DNA from: a virus
DNA length: 49,005 nucleotides
Strand: one strand, 5' to 3'
Virus record (IMG/VR): IMGVR_UViG_3300048592_000344
Location: 1 to 49,005 of that record
In this document: one piece after another, positions 14,219-24,100 of the stretch
Layout of the letters: each line of letters starts with the position of its first letter
Numbering within the stretch: position 1 is the stretch's first letter
The notes under the pieces: generated by a model
What the model was told of the DNA's origin: nothing
Databases searched by the model: none
Seen by the model: the letters and a program-made list of their open reading frames with translations, nothing else
Program-made: the position numbers and the translations under genes

Positions 14219-14890
14219 ATGCAAAACCTTCGCAACCTTTTCAACCAAGCCCTGTCTGCTATCGGAAGTGAGCCGGTAGTTACAGACCCAGCCGGTGTTG
14301 GCAAAGCACAAGCCCTACTTCAGCTTTGGTATCCGCTAGCGCGACGGGCGGTCTTTACCTCCTTCCATTGGCCTACTCTCCGTTCCACCAGACGTTTGTC
14401 GCTGGTGGCGTCGAGAAACGAGGGGCTTGACTGGACTGCTGCTGACCCCGATCCCGATTACCTCTACGCCTTCGCGTATCCTGAGAATATGGTGCTGCCG
14501 CAATACATGGCGGATTTCACCAAGTTCAGTTTGGGCTTGGTCGGAGAGACCAAGGTAATCAACTCGAACAATATTTCTCCCATTCTCTACTACACCAGGG
14601 ACGATGAGGACCCGGTTCGTTGGGAGCCAGGCCTCTATCATTGCGTCGTCTGGTCTCTCGCCGCCTGCATCAACATGGCGAAGAACGGGAAGATGGCGCT
14701 GACGCAAAAGCTCGAGCAACAGGTCGTTGACTTGATAGGCGAGGCTGGCACGAACGCAGCCAATGCTGACGACACCTATTTCGAGAGCGTTCCCTCGTTC
14801 TACGCCGGAACCGAGTTCAGGGTGCCAGGGCATCAAACCCGTTTCATCTATCCGACCAATTCCTTCCGTATCAGCGGGCTGGTGAAATGA
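14219..14890 (+). CDS. Tail tubular protein A (head-tail adaptor)
   Basis: 223 aa, close to the length of T7 gp11. It is mostly helical with the typical start MQNLRNLFNQALSAIGSEPV, then ARRAVFTSFHWPTLRSTRRL and DYLYAFAYPENMVLP. It forms the ring between portal and nozzle. It overlaps the next gene by ATGA. Confidence 0.85.
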   Translation: MQNLRNLFNQALSAIGSEPVVTDPAGVGKAQALLQLWYPLARRAVFTSFHWPTLRSTRRLSLVASRNEGLDWTAADPDPDYLYAFAYPENMVLPQYMADFTKFSLGLVGETKVINSNNISPILYYTRDDEDPVRWEPGLYHCVVWSLAACINMAKNGKMALTQKLEQQVVDLIGEAGTNAANADDTYFESVPSFYAGTEFRVPGHQTRFIYPTNSFRISGLVK

Positions 14891-17379
14891 CGAACAAAAA
14901 TCAGATTTTTGCCTTCACCGCCGGGGAAGTTTCTCCGGCTTTTTACGGACGACTTGACTTGCAAAAGTATCCCTTCGGCCTAGCCGAGGTGGAAAACTTT
15001 TTCATTGATTATCACGGCGGGCTGCTTAATCGGACGGGGACAGAGTTCCTTGCAATGCTGCCGGAGCAGGTCCACAAGTGGGCAAGGTTTCGGACAAAGC
15101 TGTATGACCTGGCCCTGTTCTTTACGCTCAACAAGATGAGGGTTATGAAGGATGGGAAGTTCATCCACTCGGCTGTGGACGCAGCTGGAACCATGCTCGA
15201 TGGAACGGTGACAGCGGCGAACACGCTGACTGCGGGGCAGTTGGTTTGGGTGGACGCTGGCAACGTTAAGGGCTACTTCAACGTTGTCTCGCGCACCGCA
15301 TCCGTTTTTGTGATCTCCAGTCCGATTGGTCAGCCGGTGCCGAATGGGGCTGTGACTTGGGCGCCGGTTTATGAACTGGCAACCACGTTCAGCGACGCAG
15401 ATATCGCGGCGATGAAAGTGACGCAAGACTTGAATAAGGTTGTGGTGACTCGGGACACCAGGCTTCCGACTTTCATTGAGCGGGTGTCGGATAGCAACTG
15501 GTCGCTTTCGACGTTCTCGAATAGCCTTCCGGCAGCGCCGGGTGGGATTGGGGGAGCAGCGTCCAGCGCTGGTTCGGCCAGCGTTGGCTTCGCCGTCACC
15601 GCGGTAGTTGATGGGGTTGAGTCGGCTTCATCAACCGTGCTGGTCACAAACAGCATTGTCAACTATGCTACGACCACTGGACACTTCACGCTTACCTGGT
15701 CTGCAGTTCCAGGGGCGGAGCGGTACAACGTCTACCGCTCGCTGATTTACCCGGTGGCGTATCCGGCAGGGGCGCAGCTAGGTTACATCGGCTACACCAC
15801 TGGCTTGTCTTTCGTAGACAACAACATCACTGCTGACTTCACCAAAACTATTCCCGAGGCCATTGACTTCTTTGCCGGAAATAACTTCCCTGCTGTATAT
15901 TCCCGCTTCCAACAGCGTGGGGTTTACGCCGGGTTGGCGAATGAGCCGCTGACGGTGGTGGGATCGTTGGCGAATGACAAGGGCCGATTTGGCCTGTCGT
16001 TCCCGCCAATCGCTACGGATAGCTATAGCTACACACTGGATGCCGAGAGTGAGCGTCCGATTAAGCACATGCTGGCCCTTCGCTACGGCTTGATGCTGTT
16101 CACGGATGATGGAATTGCCCAGCTCCGCGGGGGCGAGAACACAGCCATCTCCGCTGTATCTGCGATCGCGGAGCCACAAGGCTATGTCAGCGTCAGCGAC
16201 CTCGAGCCTATCGCGATAAACCTTGACGTCCTGTTCATGACCTCGCTTAACAGCGAGTTGAACCAGATGGTCTACACCGAATACACCAACAGCTTTAAGA
16301 TGCAGGACATCCTTGTCCTATCCTCACATTTGTTTGGCGCAGACAATCAGGCTGTTGCAGTTAGCTGGGCACCCGAGCCCCATAAGATGCTTCACTTTGT
16401 CCGAGAGGATGGGCAGAGGGTTGAGCTGACTTACGAACGGAACCTGGAGGTATACGGCTGGGCAAGGTTCCGGACGCAAGGGGATTATCTTAGCGTGCTA
16501 ACGCTGAGTGAAAACTCGTATAACCTGGCCTACCAAGCCGTGCGCCGGACTATCCAGGGCGTTGAGGTTATGTTCCTGGAAAGGGAAGTTCCACGGAACG
16601 ACAGTTGCTATAGCGGCATGTGGTATGTGGACGCCGGGGTTACGCGACCTCTGATCCGCCCGGCATTTGCCGCAACGCTTCGTCGCGAGGGAGATGAAGG
16701 AGACCCCGACGCTATTTGGTATCTCGATGCTAGCGATGTTAGCTGGGCAGCGCTGGAACAAATCGTTTACATCGGCACAGGTATGTTCAGGATTGTCGGG
16801 ATCAATGTAGGTAGCGTGACGCTATCTCCCATGCGAGTGCCGGTAATTAGCTCCCTTTACAAGAAAGGGAAACTGAAGGTGCAGGCGGGGGATTGGGGTT
16901 ACAACACCAAGGTTACTTCAAGCTCTGGCCTTTGGTGGCTGGAGGGTGAAAAGGTCAGCGTGCTTAGCGACGGCGATGCTACGCTTGAGGTGTCCGTGAA
17001 TAACGGCACTATTGCACTGACTAACGATTGCGCAGCGGTGACGGTGGGGCTGGGATATAAGGCTCGAGCCAAGACTCTTCCGCTATCCCTGCCGAACTAC
17101 GTTTTGGGCGGATTTCCTCTCAGCTTGCGCGGGCTTGCTCTTCGTCAGCTTAACACCCGCGGCCTTGCCGTAGGCGCATCTTTCGATAAAATGGAGGAGC
17201 TGCCCTCTCGCCGCGACGAAGCCTGGGATAACCCGCTTGAGCTCTTCACCGAGCTAAGCGTGCACGAGCTTTGGGGTGCTGGTGGGTGGAGTGAGGATGC
17301 CCAGGTTTGCTTTGAACAAAGCTACCCCCTTCCTGCCAGCGTCGTCGGCTTCACCTTTGATCTGGACGTGGGGGAGTAA
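14887..17379 (+). CDS. Tail tubular protein B (nozzle)
   Basis: 830 aa, close to T7 gp12 (794). It is beta-rich with the family-type opening FAFTAGEVSPAFYGRLDLQKY and GGLLNRTGTEFLAML, and a fibronectin-like insert near residues 215-320 (GFAVTAVVDGVESASS, PGAERYNVYRS). It forms the tail nozzle below the adaptor ring. Confidence 0.9.
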   Translation: MTNKNQIFAFTAGEVSPAFYGRLDLQKYPFGLAEVENFFIDYHGGLLNRTGTEFLAMLPEQVHKWARFRTKLYDLALFFTLNKMRVMKDGKFIHSAVDAAGTMLDGTVTAANTLTAGQLVWVDAGNVKGYFNVVSRTASVFVISSPIGQPVPNGAVTWAPVYELATTFSDADIAAMKVTQDLNKVVVTRDTRLPTFIERVSDSNWSLSTFSNSLPAAPGGIGGAASSAGSASVGFAVTAVVDGVESASSTVLVTNSIVNYATTTGHFTLTWSAVPGAERYNVYRSLIYPVAYPAGAQLGYIGYTTGLSFVDNNITADFTKTIPEAIDFFAGNNFPAVYSRFQQRGVYAGLANEPLTVVGSLANDKGRFGLSFPPIATDSYSYTLDAESERPIKHMLALRYGLMLFTDDGIAQLRGGENTAISAVSAIAEPQGYVSVSDLEPIAINLDVLFMTSLNSELNQMVYTEYTNSFKMQDILVLSSHLFGADNQAVAVSWAPEPHKMLHFVREDGQRVELTYERNLEVYGWARFRTQGDYLSVLTLSENSYNLAYQAVRRTIQGVEVMFLEREVPRNDSCYSGMWYVDAGVTRPLIRPAFAATLRREGDEGDPDAIWYLDASDVSWAALEQIVYIGTGMFRIVGINVGSVTLSPMRVPVISSLYKKGKLKVQAGDWGYNTKVTSSSGLWWLEGEKVSVLSDGDATLEVSVNNGTIALTNDCAAVTVGLGYKARAKTLPLSLPNYVLGGFPLSLRGLALRQLNTRGLAVGASFDKMEELPSRRDEAWDNPLELFTELSVHELWGAGGWSEDAQVCFEQSYPLPASVVGFTFDLDVGE

Positions 17380-17709
17380 ATGTGGAGAAAGGTTGAAGTG
17401 GAGTTGCCGGAAGAGCTGGCGGCTAAGACTAGCTCGGTTTGGGAATACCCCGACATCATGCAGATTGGGGTGATGCGGGAAAGTATGCTGTCGCCGCCCT
17501 GGCTTTGGGCGAAAGTGCTGAAAGGCGGTTTTCGCAACGTGCGGAGAGCTCCAGAGTTGTTGGACGACCTACAATACGTAATTGCCGCTCCTATCGTCTT
17601 TGCCGAAGCCGCCGAGGACCTCCGCCGCAACCAAGACCTCCTGCTTTATCTCGGCTTTCAAGAAATCGGTCAAGCGGCTAACCGCTTCCTCTATCGTCGG
17701 AGTCTCTAA
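17380..17709 (+). CDS. Hypothetical tail-module protein, 109 aa
   Basis: Begins MWRKVEVELPEELAAKTSSV with an aromatic segment (MLSPPWLWAKVLKGGFRNV) and a helical C-terminus. It lies between the nozzle and gp14-like genes, the place of T7 gp13, which is needed for assembly of the internal core. I cannot show homology. The stop overlaps the next start (TAATG). Confidence 0.65.
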   Translation: MWRKVEVELPEELAAKTSSVWEYPDIMQIGVMRESMLSPPWLWAKVLKGGFRNVRRAPELLDDLQYVIAAPIVFAEAAEDLRRNQDLLLYLGFQEIGQAANRFLYRRSL

Positions 17710-18227
17710 TGGCCTTCCTCGCTCCCATTGCCCCGTATGTGATGGCGGCTGGTGCCGCTGTCTCCGGGCTCAGCAGCTACAACAACGCAATGTATCAGTC
17801 GCAAGTGGCGACGCAGAACGCAGAACTGCTTAAGCAGAATGCTGAACGCGAGGCTTTTGCGGCAACGCAGGATATGCAGGACCAAGACTTTGATGCTCGG
17901 GCAGAGATTGCCGATCTAATCTCTAACATGAACGCGAGTGGGTTGACCTCAACCACCGGCTCTATGATGTTCCGGAGAGCTGGAGCGGAGTCGCTGGCCT
18001 TGCGTGATCGGGAACGACTGTCGCAGAAGAAAGACATCCAGCTCGAAAACACTAAACGCCAGGAAGGCACGATGCGGGCGGAAGCAAAGGCGATGAAAAA
18101 GGCTGGGAAGCTTGGACTGTTGAAAACCTTCCTCGACATTCCGACATCCTTCCTTTCCGGCGCCAGCATGGTGAATGAATTTAACAAGGGTCGGCTGACG
18201 CTTAGCGACCCCAGCTACGTGAGGTAA
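17709..18227 (+). CDS. Internal virion protein B (gp14-like)
   Basis: 172 aa. The N-terminal hydrophobic segment FLAPIAPYVMAAGAAVSGL is followed by a long helical body with SGLTSTTGSMMFRRAGAESL, a layout typical of T7 gp14-type ejection proteins that form an outer-membrane pore at infection. It is first of three consecutive ejection genes. Confidence 0.75.
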   Translation: MAFLAPIAPYVMAAGAAVSGLSSYNNAMYQSQVATQNAELLKQNAEREAFAATQDMQDQDFDARAEIADLISNMNASGLTSTTGSMMFRRAGAESLALRDRERLSQKKDIQLENTKRQEGTMRAEAKAMKKAGKLGLLKTFLDIPTSFLSGASMVNEFNKGRLTLSDPSYVR

Positions 18228-18230
18228 AAC

Positions 18231-21155
18231 ATGGCTCTTGGAACCGTTCGGGCAAGTGGTGGGCTGCAGAACCAGCTTGTCAACGATCGCTCAAGCAGCA
18301 TCATGGCGGAAGCTACCTCCGGGTTGGGTGACTCGGTCAACAGGCTGGCACAAGCAGGGGTGGGCTTTCTTGACTCTCGCACGGATATCGAGGCGGTGTA
18401 TGACCGCCGGGCTATGGCAAGCAAGGCACTGGAGTTGGACACGCAATTCCTGCAGTATCAGCAGGATCGAGCAAAAGAATTCACAGAGTATTCTCGCGGT
18501 CGTTCGGCTAACCCAGGCGGAATGACGAAAGAATATGATGCTATGCTGGCGGAGCAGGAGAAGGCGTTTCTCGAAACCGTGCCTGAGCGGCATCGGGAGG
18601 AAATGGCGGCTAAGCTGGCGAGAGACAGGGCGACCAGAGTTGGCTCGGCTTTTGCGGCAGAGCTCGAGCTGCTTGACACCGCCGACACCAACACCCTGAA
18701 CAAGGGGTTGAACACCCTTGGCTCTGGTCTGAAAGGTGGAGGGGTTTCACTTGAGGACGCCGAAGCTCAGTGGATTGAAATGGTGGAAAAGTCGGCGCTG
18801 CCGGAAATCACCAAACAAGAGTTTATTGAAAGCGGGAAGGCCACGCTGCAAGGACTGGACTTTGGCACGGCGGTGGAGCAAACCGCTCTTGGCTACGGCA
18901 GTGCTCGACAAGGAGATGACGGAGGCGACGTTGTAGCAGCGGGGCTTCTGCCCCAAGACAGGGGGGTGCTGAATGCCATCGCGGAAAACGAAGCTCCTGC
19001 TTATAACGTATGGAACGGAGGTTCCACCTTTGCGGGGTATGAAGATCACCCTGCGGCGACGAGCAAGGCGCCAGGCGAAAGCACAGCTGCTGGCCGTTAT
19101 CAGTTTATTCTTGGGACGTGGCGGGCGGCCTCCGAAAGCTATGAACGAACCTATGGAGTGAAGGTGCCGGACTTCTCCCCGGAGTGGCAGGATAGGGTTG
19201 CGCTGCACTGGGCGGAGACGCAATTCAACCGGCACTACAGCGGGGCTACGTTTAAGGATATTTTGGCAAGTGGTGATCCGCAACAGCTCCTGATCATCCG
19301 GGACGTGCTGGGCAAGCCTCGTTCGGACAACCCTAATGACCTTGAGTGGAAAGGTCTAGGGCATATGAGCGATGCTGAGTTCATCGAGATTATGACAGGG
19401 CAGAAAGGCTTTGCCGGAGGTGGGACTGGCCCGGCGCAAGGACCGAATGTCTGGACCGATCCTCGCTATGCCAATCTTTCCCTGGAGCAGAAGCAAAGCT
19501 TTGCAAATGCTGCGGCAGCTGCGGCTGAGCAGCAGAAGCAAACCATGGCGAATGAGATCAAACTGCAACGTGAAGCCATGCTCGACGGGGTGTATGAAGC
19601 TGGCTATCGCAACGACCAGAGCTTCGTCGAAAGCATGGAAAAAGCGGGGCAGTGGGACGCTGACGCTCAGGCTAGATTTAACTCTGGAAGAGAAGTCTTT
19701 CGTACCGCTGAAAGTGAAACGGCCAATGTCGGGGCGATGATTGCGGCGGGGACTCCTTTGGGCCAAGACCAACAGAAAGCCTTTGGTCGGTGGTTCGGTG
19801 CGGATAGCTTTGCTGGGATCGCAACGGGCGATGAGAAAGCCTACGCCAAGATGAAGTATGCGGTTAATCAGGCTCGGCTTTTCCCAGACGGATCGGTGGA
19901 TGCTTTCCGCGCGGCCATGGGGGTGCCTGAGACGCAGACGCAAGCACTTGCTTTTCTCGCGGCGGCCCATGCTGGCGACAGCACGTTGCTTCGCAGAAGC
20001 GGCTTTAGCCAGGAGGATGTGGCGCAGGTGCAGCTGTTTAAGCAGCTGGCGGAGCGGAGAGGAAGCATTGACACTGCGGTGGAAGACTTCCGCGCAGCTA
20101 CAGACGTGCAAGCTACCTCCGGCAAAACTCCAGAACAGTTGTCGAGCGAGGCTAGCAAGCTTTTCTCAACTAGTTTCCCAACTGTTGATGAGGTGGCAAA
20201 ACGGTTTGACGGCTGGTTTGTTTCCGAGCCGAACAGTAAGATCAACCCAAATACGGAAAGTCAGCTGATGCTGGACGCAAGCACCGCTTTCCAAGACGGC
20301 TACATGCGCTATGGCACTGAGGAAGCTGCTACCGCGTATATGGAAGCGTATCTGGATAAGATTTGGGGGACAAGTCAGACGGTGGTGCCACAGACGGCGT
20401 GGGGTCCTGGCGGCTTTGTTGCGGGAACGCAGCAGAACCCTGTGCTCATGCGCCACCCTCCGGAGAACCATTACGTTGGGGCGGATGGAGACCTTGGTTT
20501 CCTCTACTCCGCCATCAGCGAATACGCTGCCGCTGGCGGCGCCTCCCCCTACGGGGCAGTGCTGATCCCGGATGAGCAGACGGACCGTGAGGTCAGAGAA
20601 GGAAAGCTCCCGACTTACAAAGTGCTTGGCATGGGAGAGTTTGGCGAAGCCATTGTCCTGGAGGGAAGGTTCGGTGGACCTGAACTGCAATCTGGGCAAG
20701 ATGCTATGATGTCGGAAGAAGCACTGCGGAAGAACGCGGTGAGTAAGGTCTCAGCGAACGAACGGCAAGTGCTGGAGCTGGATGGAAAGATTGCCAAGGC
20801 CAAAGCTATGGGGCAAGCGGATGTTGTGAACGAACTGGAGTTGGAGAAGTCCCGCTTCGTTCAGCAACGAGATGCGGCGAAGTTGGCGGCGCAAGAGCTT
20901 GGCTACCTTACCGTGGTGCCGCAGGGCGAAGCGGATGAAACGGTGATTAATAACGCTGTGACCATGCTTGGAACGGCGATGCAGCAAGACCCTGCTATGT
21001 CGCAACGGGTAACGCAGTTGGCCAAGAAGCACAAGGGTATGTCGCCGGATGAGGCGAATAAGCTGGCGCTGGCTGAGGTCGTCGAAAAAGAAATGCGGAT
21101 CACGCCGGAAGATGCGCTGAAGGTGGTGGAACTTTACCTGGGAGCAAATGAATGA
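18231..21155 (+). CDS. Internal virion protein C (gp15-like) with embedded muralytic domain
   Basis: 974 aa ejection protein. Residues 1-235 are helical. Residues about 240-375 resemble the lambda R / GH104 transglycosylase fold: VLNAIAENEAP with probable catalytic E254, then FAGYEDHP, TAAGRYQFILGTW at 286-298 and a helical end. The remaining ~600 residues are helical with coiled-coil-like parts. It would cut peptidoglycan locally while the DNA channel forms. T7 carries its muralytic domain on gp16 instead. It overlaps the next gene by ATGA. Confidence 0.8.
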   Translation: MALGTVRASGGLQNQLVNDRSSSIMAEATSGLGDSVNRLAQAGVGFLDSRTDIEAVYDRRAMASKALELDTQFLQYQQDRAKEFTEYSRGRSANPGGMTKEYDAMLAEQEKAFLETVPERHREEMAAKLARDRATRVGSAFAAELELLDTADTNTLNKGLNTLGSGLKGGGVSLEDAEAQWIEMVEKSALPEITKQEFIESGKATLQGLDFGTAVEQTALGYGSARQGDDGGDVVAAGLLPQDRGVLNAIAENEAPAYNVWNGGSTFAGYEDHPAATSKAPGESTAAGRYQFILGTWRAASESYERTYGVKVPDFSPEWQDRVALHWAETQFNRHYSGATFKDILASGDPQQLLIIRDVLGKPRSDNPNDLEWKGLGHMSDAEFIEIMTGQKGFAGGGTGPAQGPNVWTDPRYANLSLEQKQSFANAAAAAAEQQKQTMANEIKLQREAMLDGVYEAGYRNDQSFVESMEKAGQWDADAQARFNSGREVFRTAESETANVGAMIAAGTPLGQDQQKAFGRWFGADSFAGIATGDEKAYAKMKYAVNQARLFPDGSVDAFRAAMGVPETQTQALAFLAAAHAGDSTLLRRSGFSQEDVAQVQLFKQLAERRGSIDTAVEDFRAATDVQATSGKTPEQLSSEASKLFSTSFPTVDEVAKRFDGWFVSEPNSKINPNTESQLMLDASTAFQDGYMRYGTEEAATAYMEAYLDKIWGTSQTVVPQTAWGPGGFVAGTQQNPVLMRHPPENHYVGADGDLGFLYSAISEYAAAGGASPYGAVLIPDEQTDREVREGKLPTYKVLGMGEFGEAIVLEGRFGGPELQSGQDAMMSEEALRKNAVSKVSANERQVLELDGKIAKAKAMGQADVVNELELEKSRFVQQRDAAKLAAQELGYLTVVPQGEADETVINNAVTMLGTAMQQDPAMSQRVTQLAKKHKGMSPDEANKLALAEVVEKEMRITPEDALKVVELYLGANE

Positions 21156-24100
21156 ACGACATTTTCAAAAGGCTGACGCTTCCGGGGGCTGACGCAGCTG
21201 AGCTCAAGCCCAGCTTTGTCGAGACCATCGGCTCCGCTTTCAATCTCGAGAACGATGTTGCCAACCTCTACGCGCATCTGAACAAGCCGGTGTTTCAGCC
21301 CGATCCTACCTTCAACTTCATGTCGGAATTTAAGAAGCGTCAGCTGCCGGTGGATTGGATGGTGCCACTGGCTGGCTCGCAATCGGTGCAGGAATTTGAC
21401 ACCACGCTGTCCCGGATGCAGAAGGAGTATCAAGATCGGGCGGTGCTTGCGGCGAGCGGGTGGAAGGGGACTGCAGCGGCGTTTGCGGCGGGAATGCTGT
21501 CTCCGACTGTGTTCATTCCTATTGCCGGGCAGGCGAGAGGAGCGAAAGGGATGTCGCAAATTCTGGCGCTTGCGGCTGCTGGGGCAACGGCGCAGAATGG
21601 CGCGCTTTTCCTGAACCAGGAGATAAGGTCGGAAGCGGAGCTCTATGCCGGAATTGCGCTAGACACAGCTCTGCTTGGACTGATGGGGGCGGCATATCTC
21701 CGGATGACGAGACCAGCTCGGGCGCAGGTGCAGGCAGCTATCACGCTTAACCAGAAAAAAGTGGACGTGCCGGTTGGTGAACCTGATCTTCCAATTTTGC
21801 ACGAGCAGTCAGTTCGGGTGGAAGCACCAACTGCTGCTGAAGTAAAAATGGAAGCAAGAGCTGCTGGTATTCGTGATCCTGAGCAAGTCGCGGAAATGAT
21901 GGATGAAGCGGAGCCGATGACATACGTTCCGCTGAAGGATCGGGCACTTACGATTGGTCAGCCCAAGCGTGTCAAAGCCAAGGACATCGAGACGCAGATG
22001 GCCTATGGCGGAAGCTACCTCGAGGCGCCTGTGGCCGAAGATGTTATGGCTCGATTTGTCAAAGTTCCAGTGGGGTCTGGAGGCAAGTGGTTTGTCGGGG
22101 GCGAGTATGCTATCACCCTTCACCGGGCAGACGGAACTGAGATCACACTTCCGCTTGGGGCTGTTGACACTCACATGAAGGCAGGCAGAACTCCCTATTT
22201 CAAGGAAGCGGAACTGAAAGAAGCCCTCGCCAACGGTGAACTTGACGACCAGCTTTACACTATGCTTGAAGCGGCGGAAGACCCTGGTATGGCTCGTTCC
22301 ACGATGGAAACGCCCATATCCAAACCTGCCGACAATGGCAAAGCTGCAGACACCCAAGCGATCGGCGCCGCACCCAGCCGGACGCGGAACACTCTCGGCC
22401 CGAAGCCAGCGCCGAATAGGGTTAGCCAGGCCCTGATGAATATGCTGGGGAAAATGTCACCCAGCTATCGCATGTTCAGCCAGCGGCTATTTCCCTCGCT
22501 TCGCAACGGTATTGCCAAGTTAGATAACTCCGGCATCCAGCAAGCGGGGCTGGAACAGATGCAACCGTCGGCAGACGGCGGCACGGTGATTGAGCGTATC
22601 CGAGCCTATGACGCCTATGTCGTCTCGTTCGCCAAGAAGCTTGACCAGCACTACTACGACTATGTGTATGACGGAGCCAAAGGCGCTGACATGAACATGG
22701 CGGCGTTCACACAAATCCGTTCTCAGTTTGGGAAGATACCGCCAGGCAAACTTAACTGGACGGAGTATAAAGCTGCAGTGTTTGAGCAGCTGAACACAGG
22801 GGAGATTAAACCCGAGCTTGCTCCGGCTGTGCAGGAGTTCAAGAAGTTTTTCGAGTTCTACAACAATCGGCACAAGCAATATTTGGCGGAGATGGAAGCG
22901 AAGGGAATTGAGGTCGAACCGCTGTATAAGGAACTGCTGGACGATGACCTTGGACCGGACGTGAAGAACTACGCCCACCATATCTTTGACCAGCAGAAGC
23001 TGATGGAGAACTTCTCTCAGTTCCTCGAGGACTTCGGCAAGGCTTATGAAAAGTCGCTGCAAGAAAGCTTTGACAAGGGAAGGAAGACTTATCTCAAGCG
23101 GAAGGAGAAGCTGGAGTTTGAGCAGCTGATCAGTCAGCTTGACGACGCCGAGATCAGCACCCGGCTTGCGGACACGGAAGCGGAGATTGAGTTTCTCGAT
23201 GAAACGCCGGAGCTCCAGGGCTTCAACACCCAACGCCTTGCTCTGAATAAGCAGGCGAAGGAGGAGGGTTGGCCCAAGGAACAGCTGAAAGCAGCGCAAA
23301 AAGACTTGGCCGATAGCATCACTGCCGACACTAGACTTCTGTTGGATGAGCGGAAGCGGTTGCTTGGCGTGGCCAGGGCGTTGAAGAAGTTTGGCGGGGA
23401 CGCCACCGAACGGACAACTAAGCTGCGCGCGGAGCTTGACAGGACCAACGAACTTATCGCGGAGATGTTCCGGACGGAGCTGCCCAAGATCGCAGCGGTT
23501 GACCTGAATATTGAGAAGATACAGCTGAAGGGGGATAAGGCCCTCGCCCCGCTCACTCGCCAGATGACAAAGGTCGTCAAGGAGATGGAAAAGCGGACGG
23601 CGGCTATGCAGAAGTTGATCGCCAGCAAGCGGAAGAACCCAGTGTCTGGGGCAAGGTTAGATGAGCAAATGGCTCGATCGCTTGAGCGCCATCAACGCTT
23701 GCTTGATCGGATTAAAGCGGTGGAGGGACAACAGGTTGCGCTGGACCAGCGGCTGCGTGAACTGCAGTTGCTTCGGGAGGATGTAATCTCTGACGCTACG
23801 CTGCTGGTTCGGTCGAGGGCGGTTCGTGCTGAGGCAACGGAAGAAAAGCTGGAAGCAGCTGCTGCGAAGATTATTCCGCCGGAAGAAAAGCTGCGGATGC
23901 GGGATCAGATTGGAAGAGAGCTGGAAGACCTTGAGGCGGACTTCCGAAACACCTGGAGTTTGCGCGGAGAAAATTCAGGTGACCCTATTGCCACGACCAC
24001 ACCCAACTTCAGGGAGAAGGCGTTGGAAATGGCGACGATGCTGCATCAAAAACTGACCAACACAGAGGTGGAACTGTCTCCCGCCTACCATGCTCTGCGA

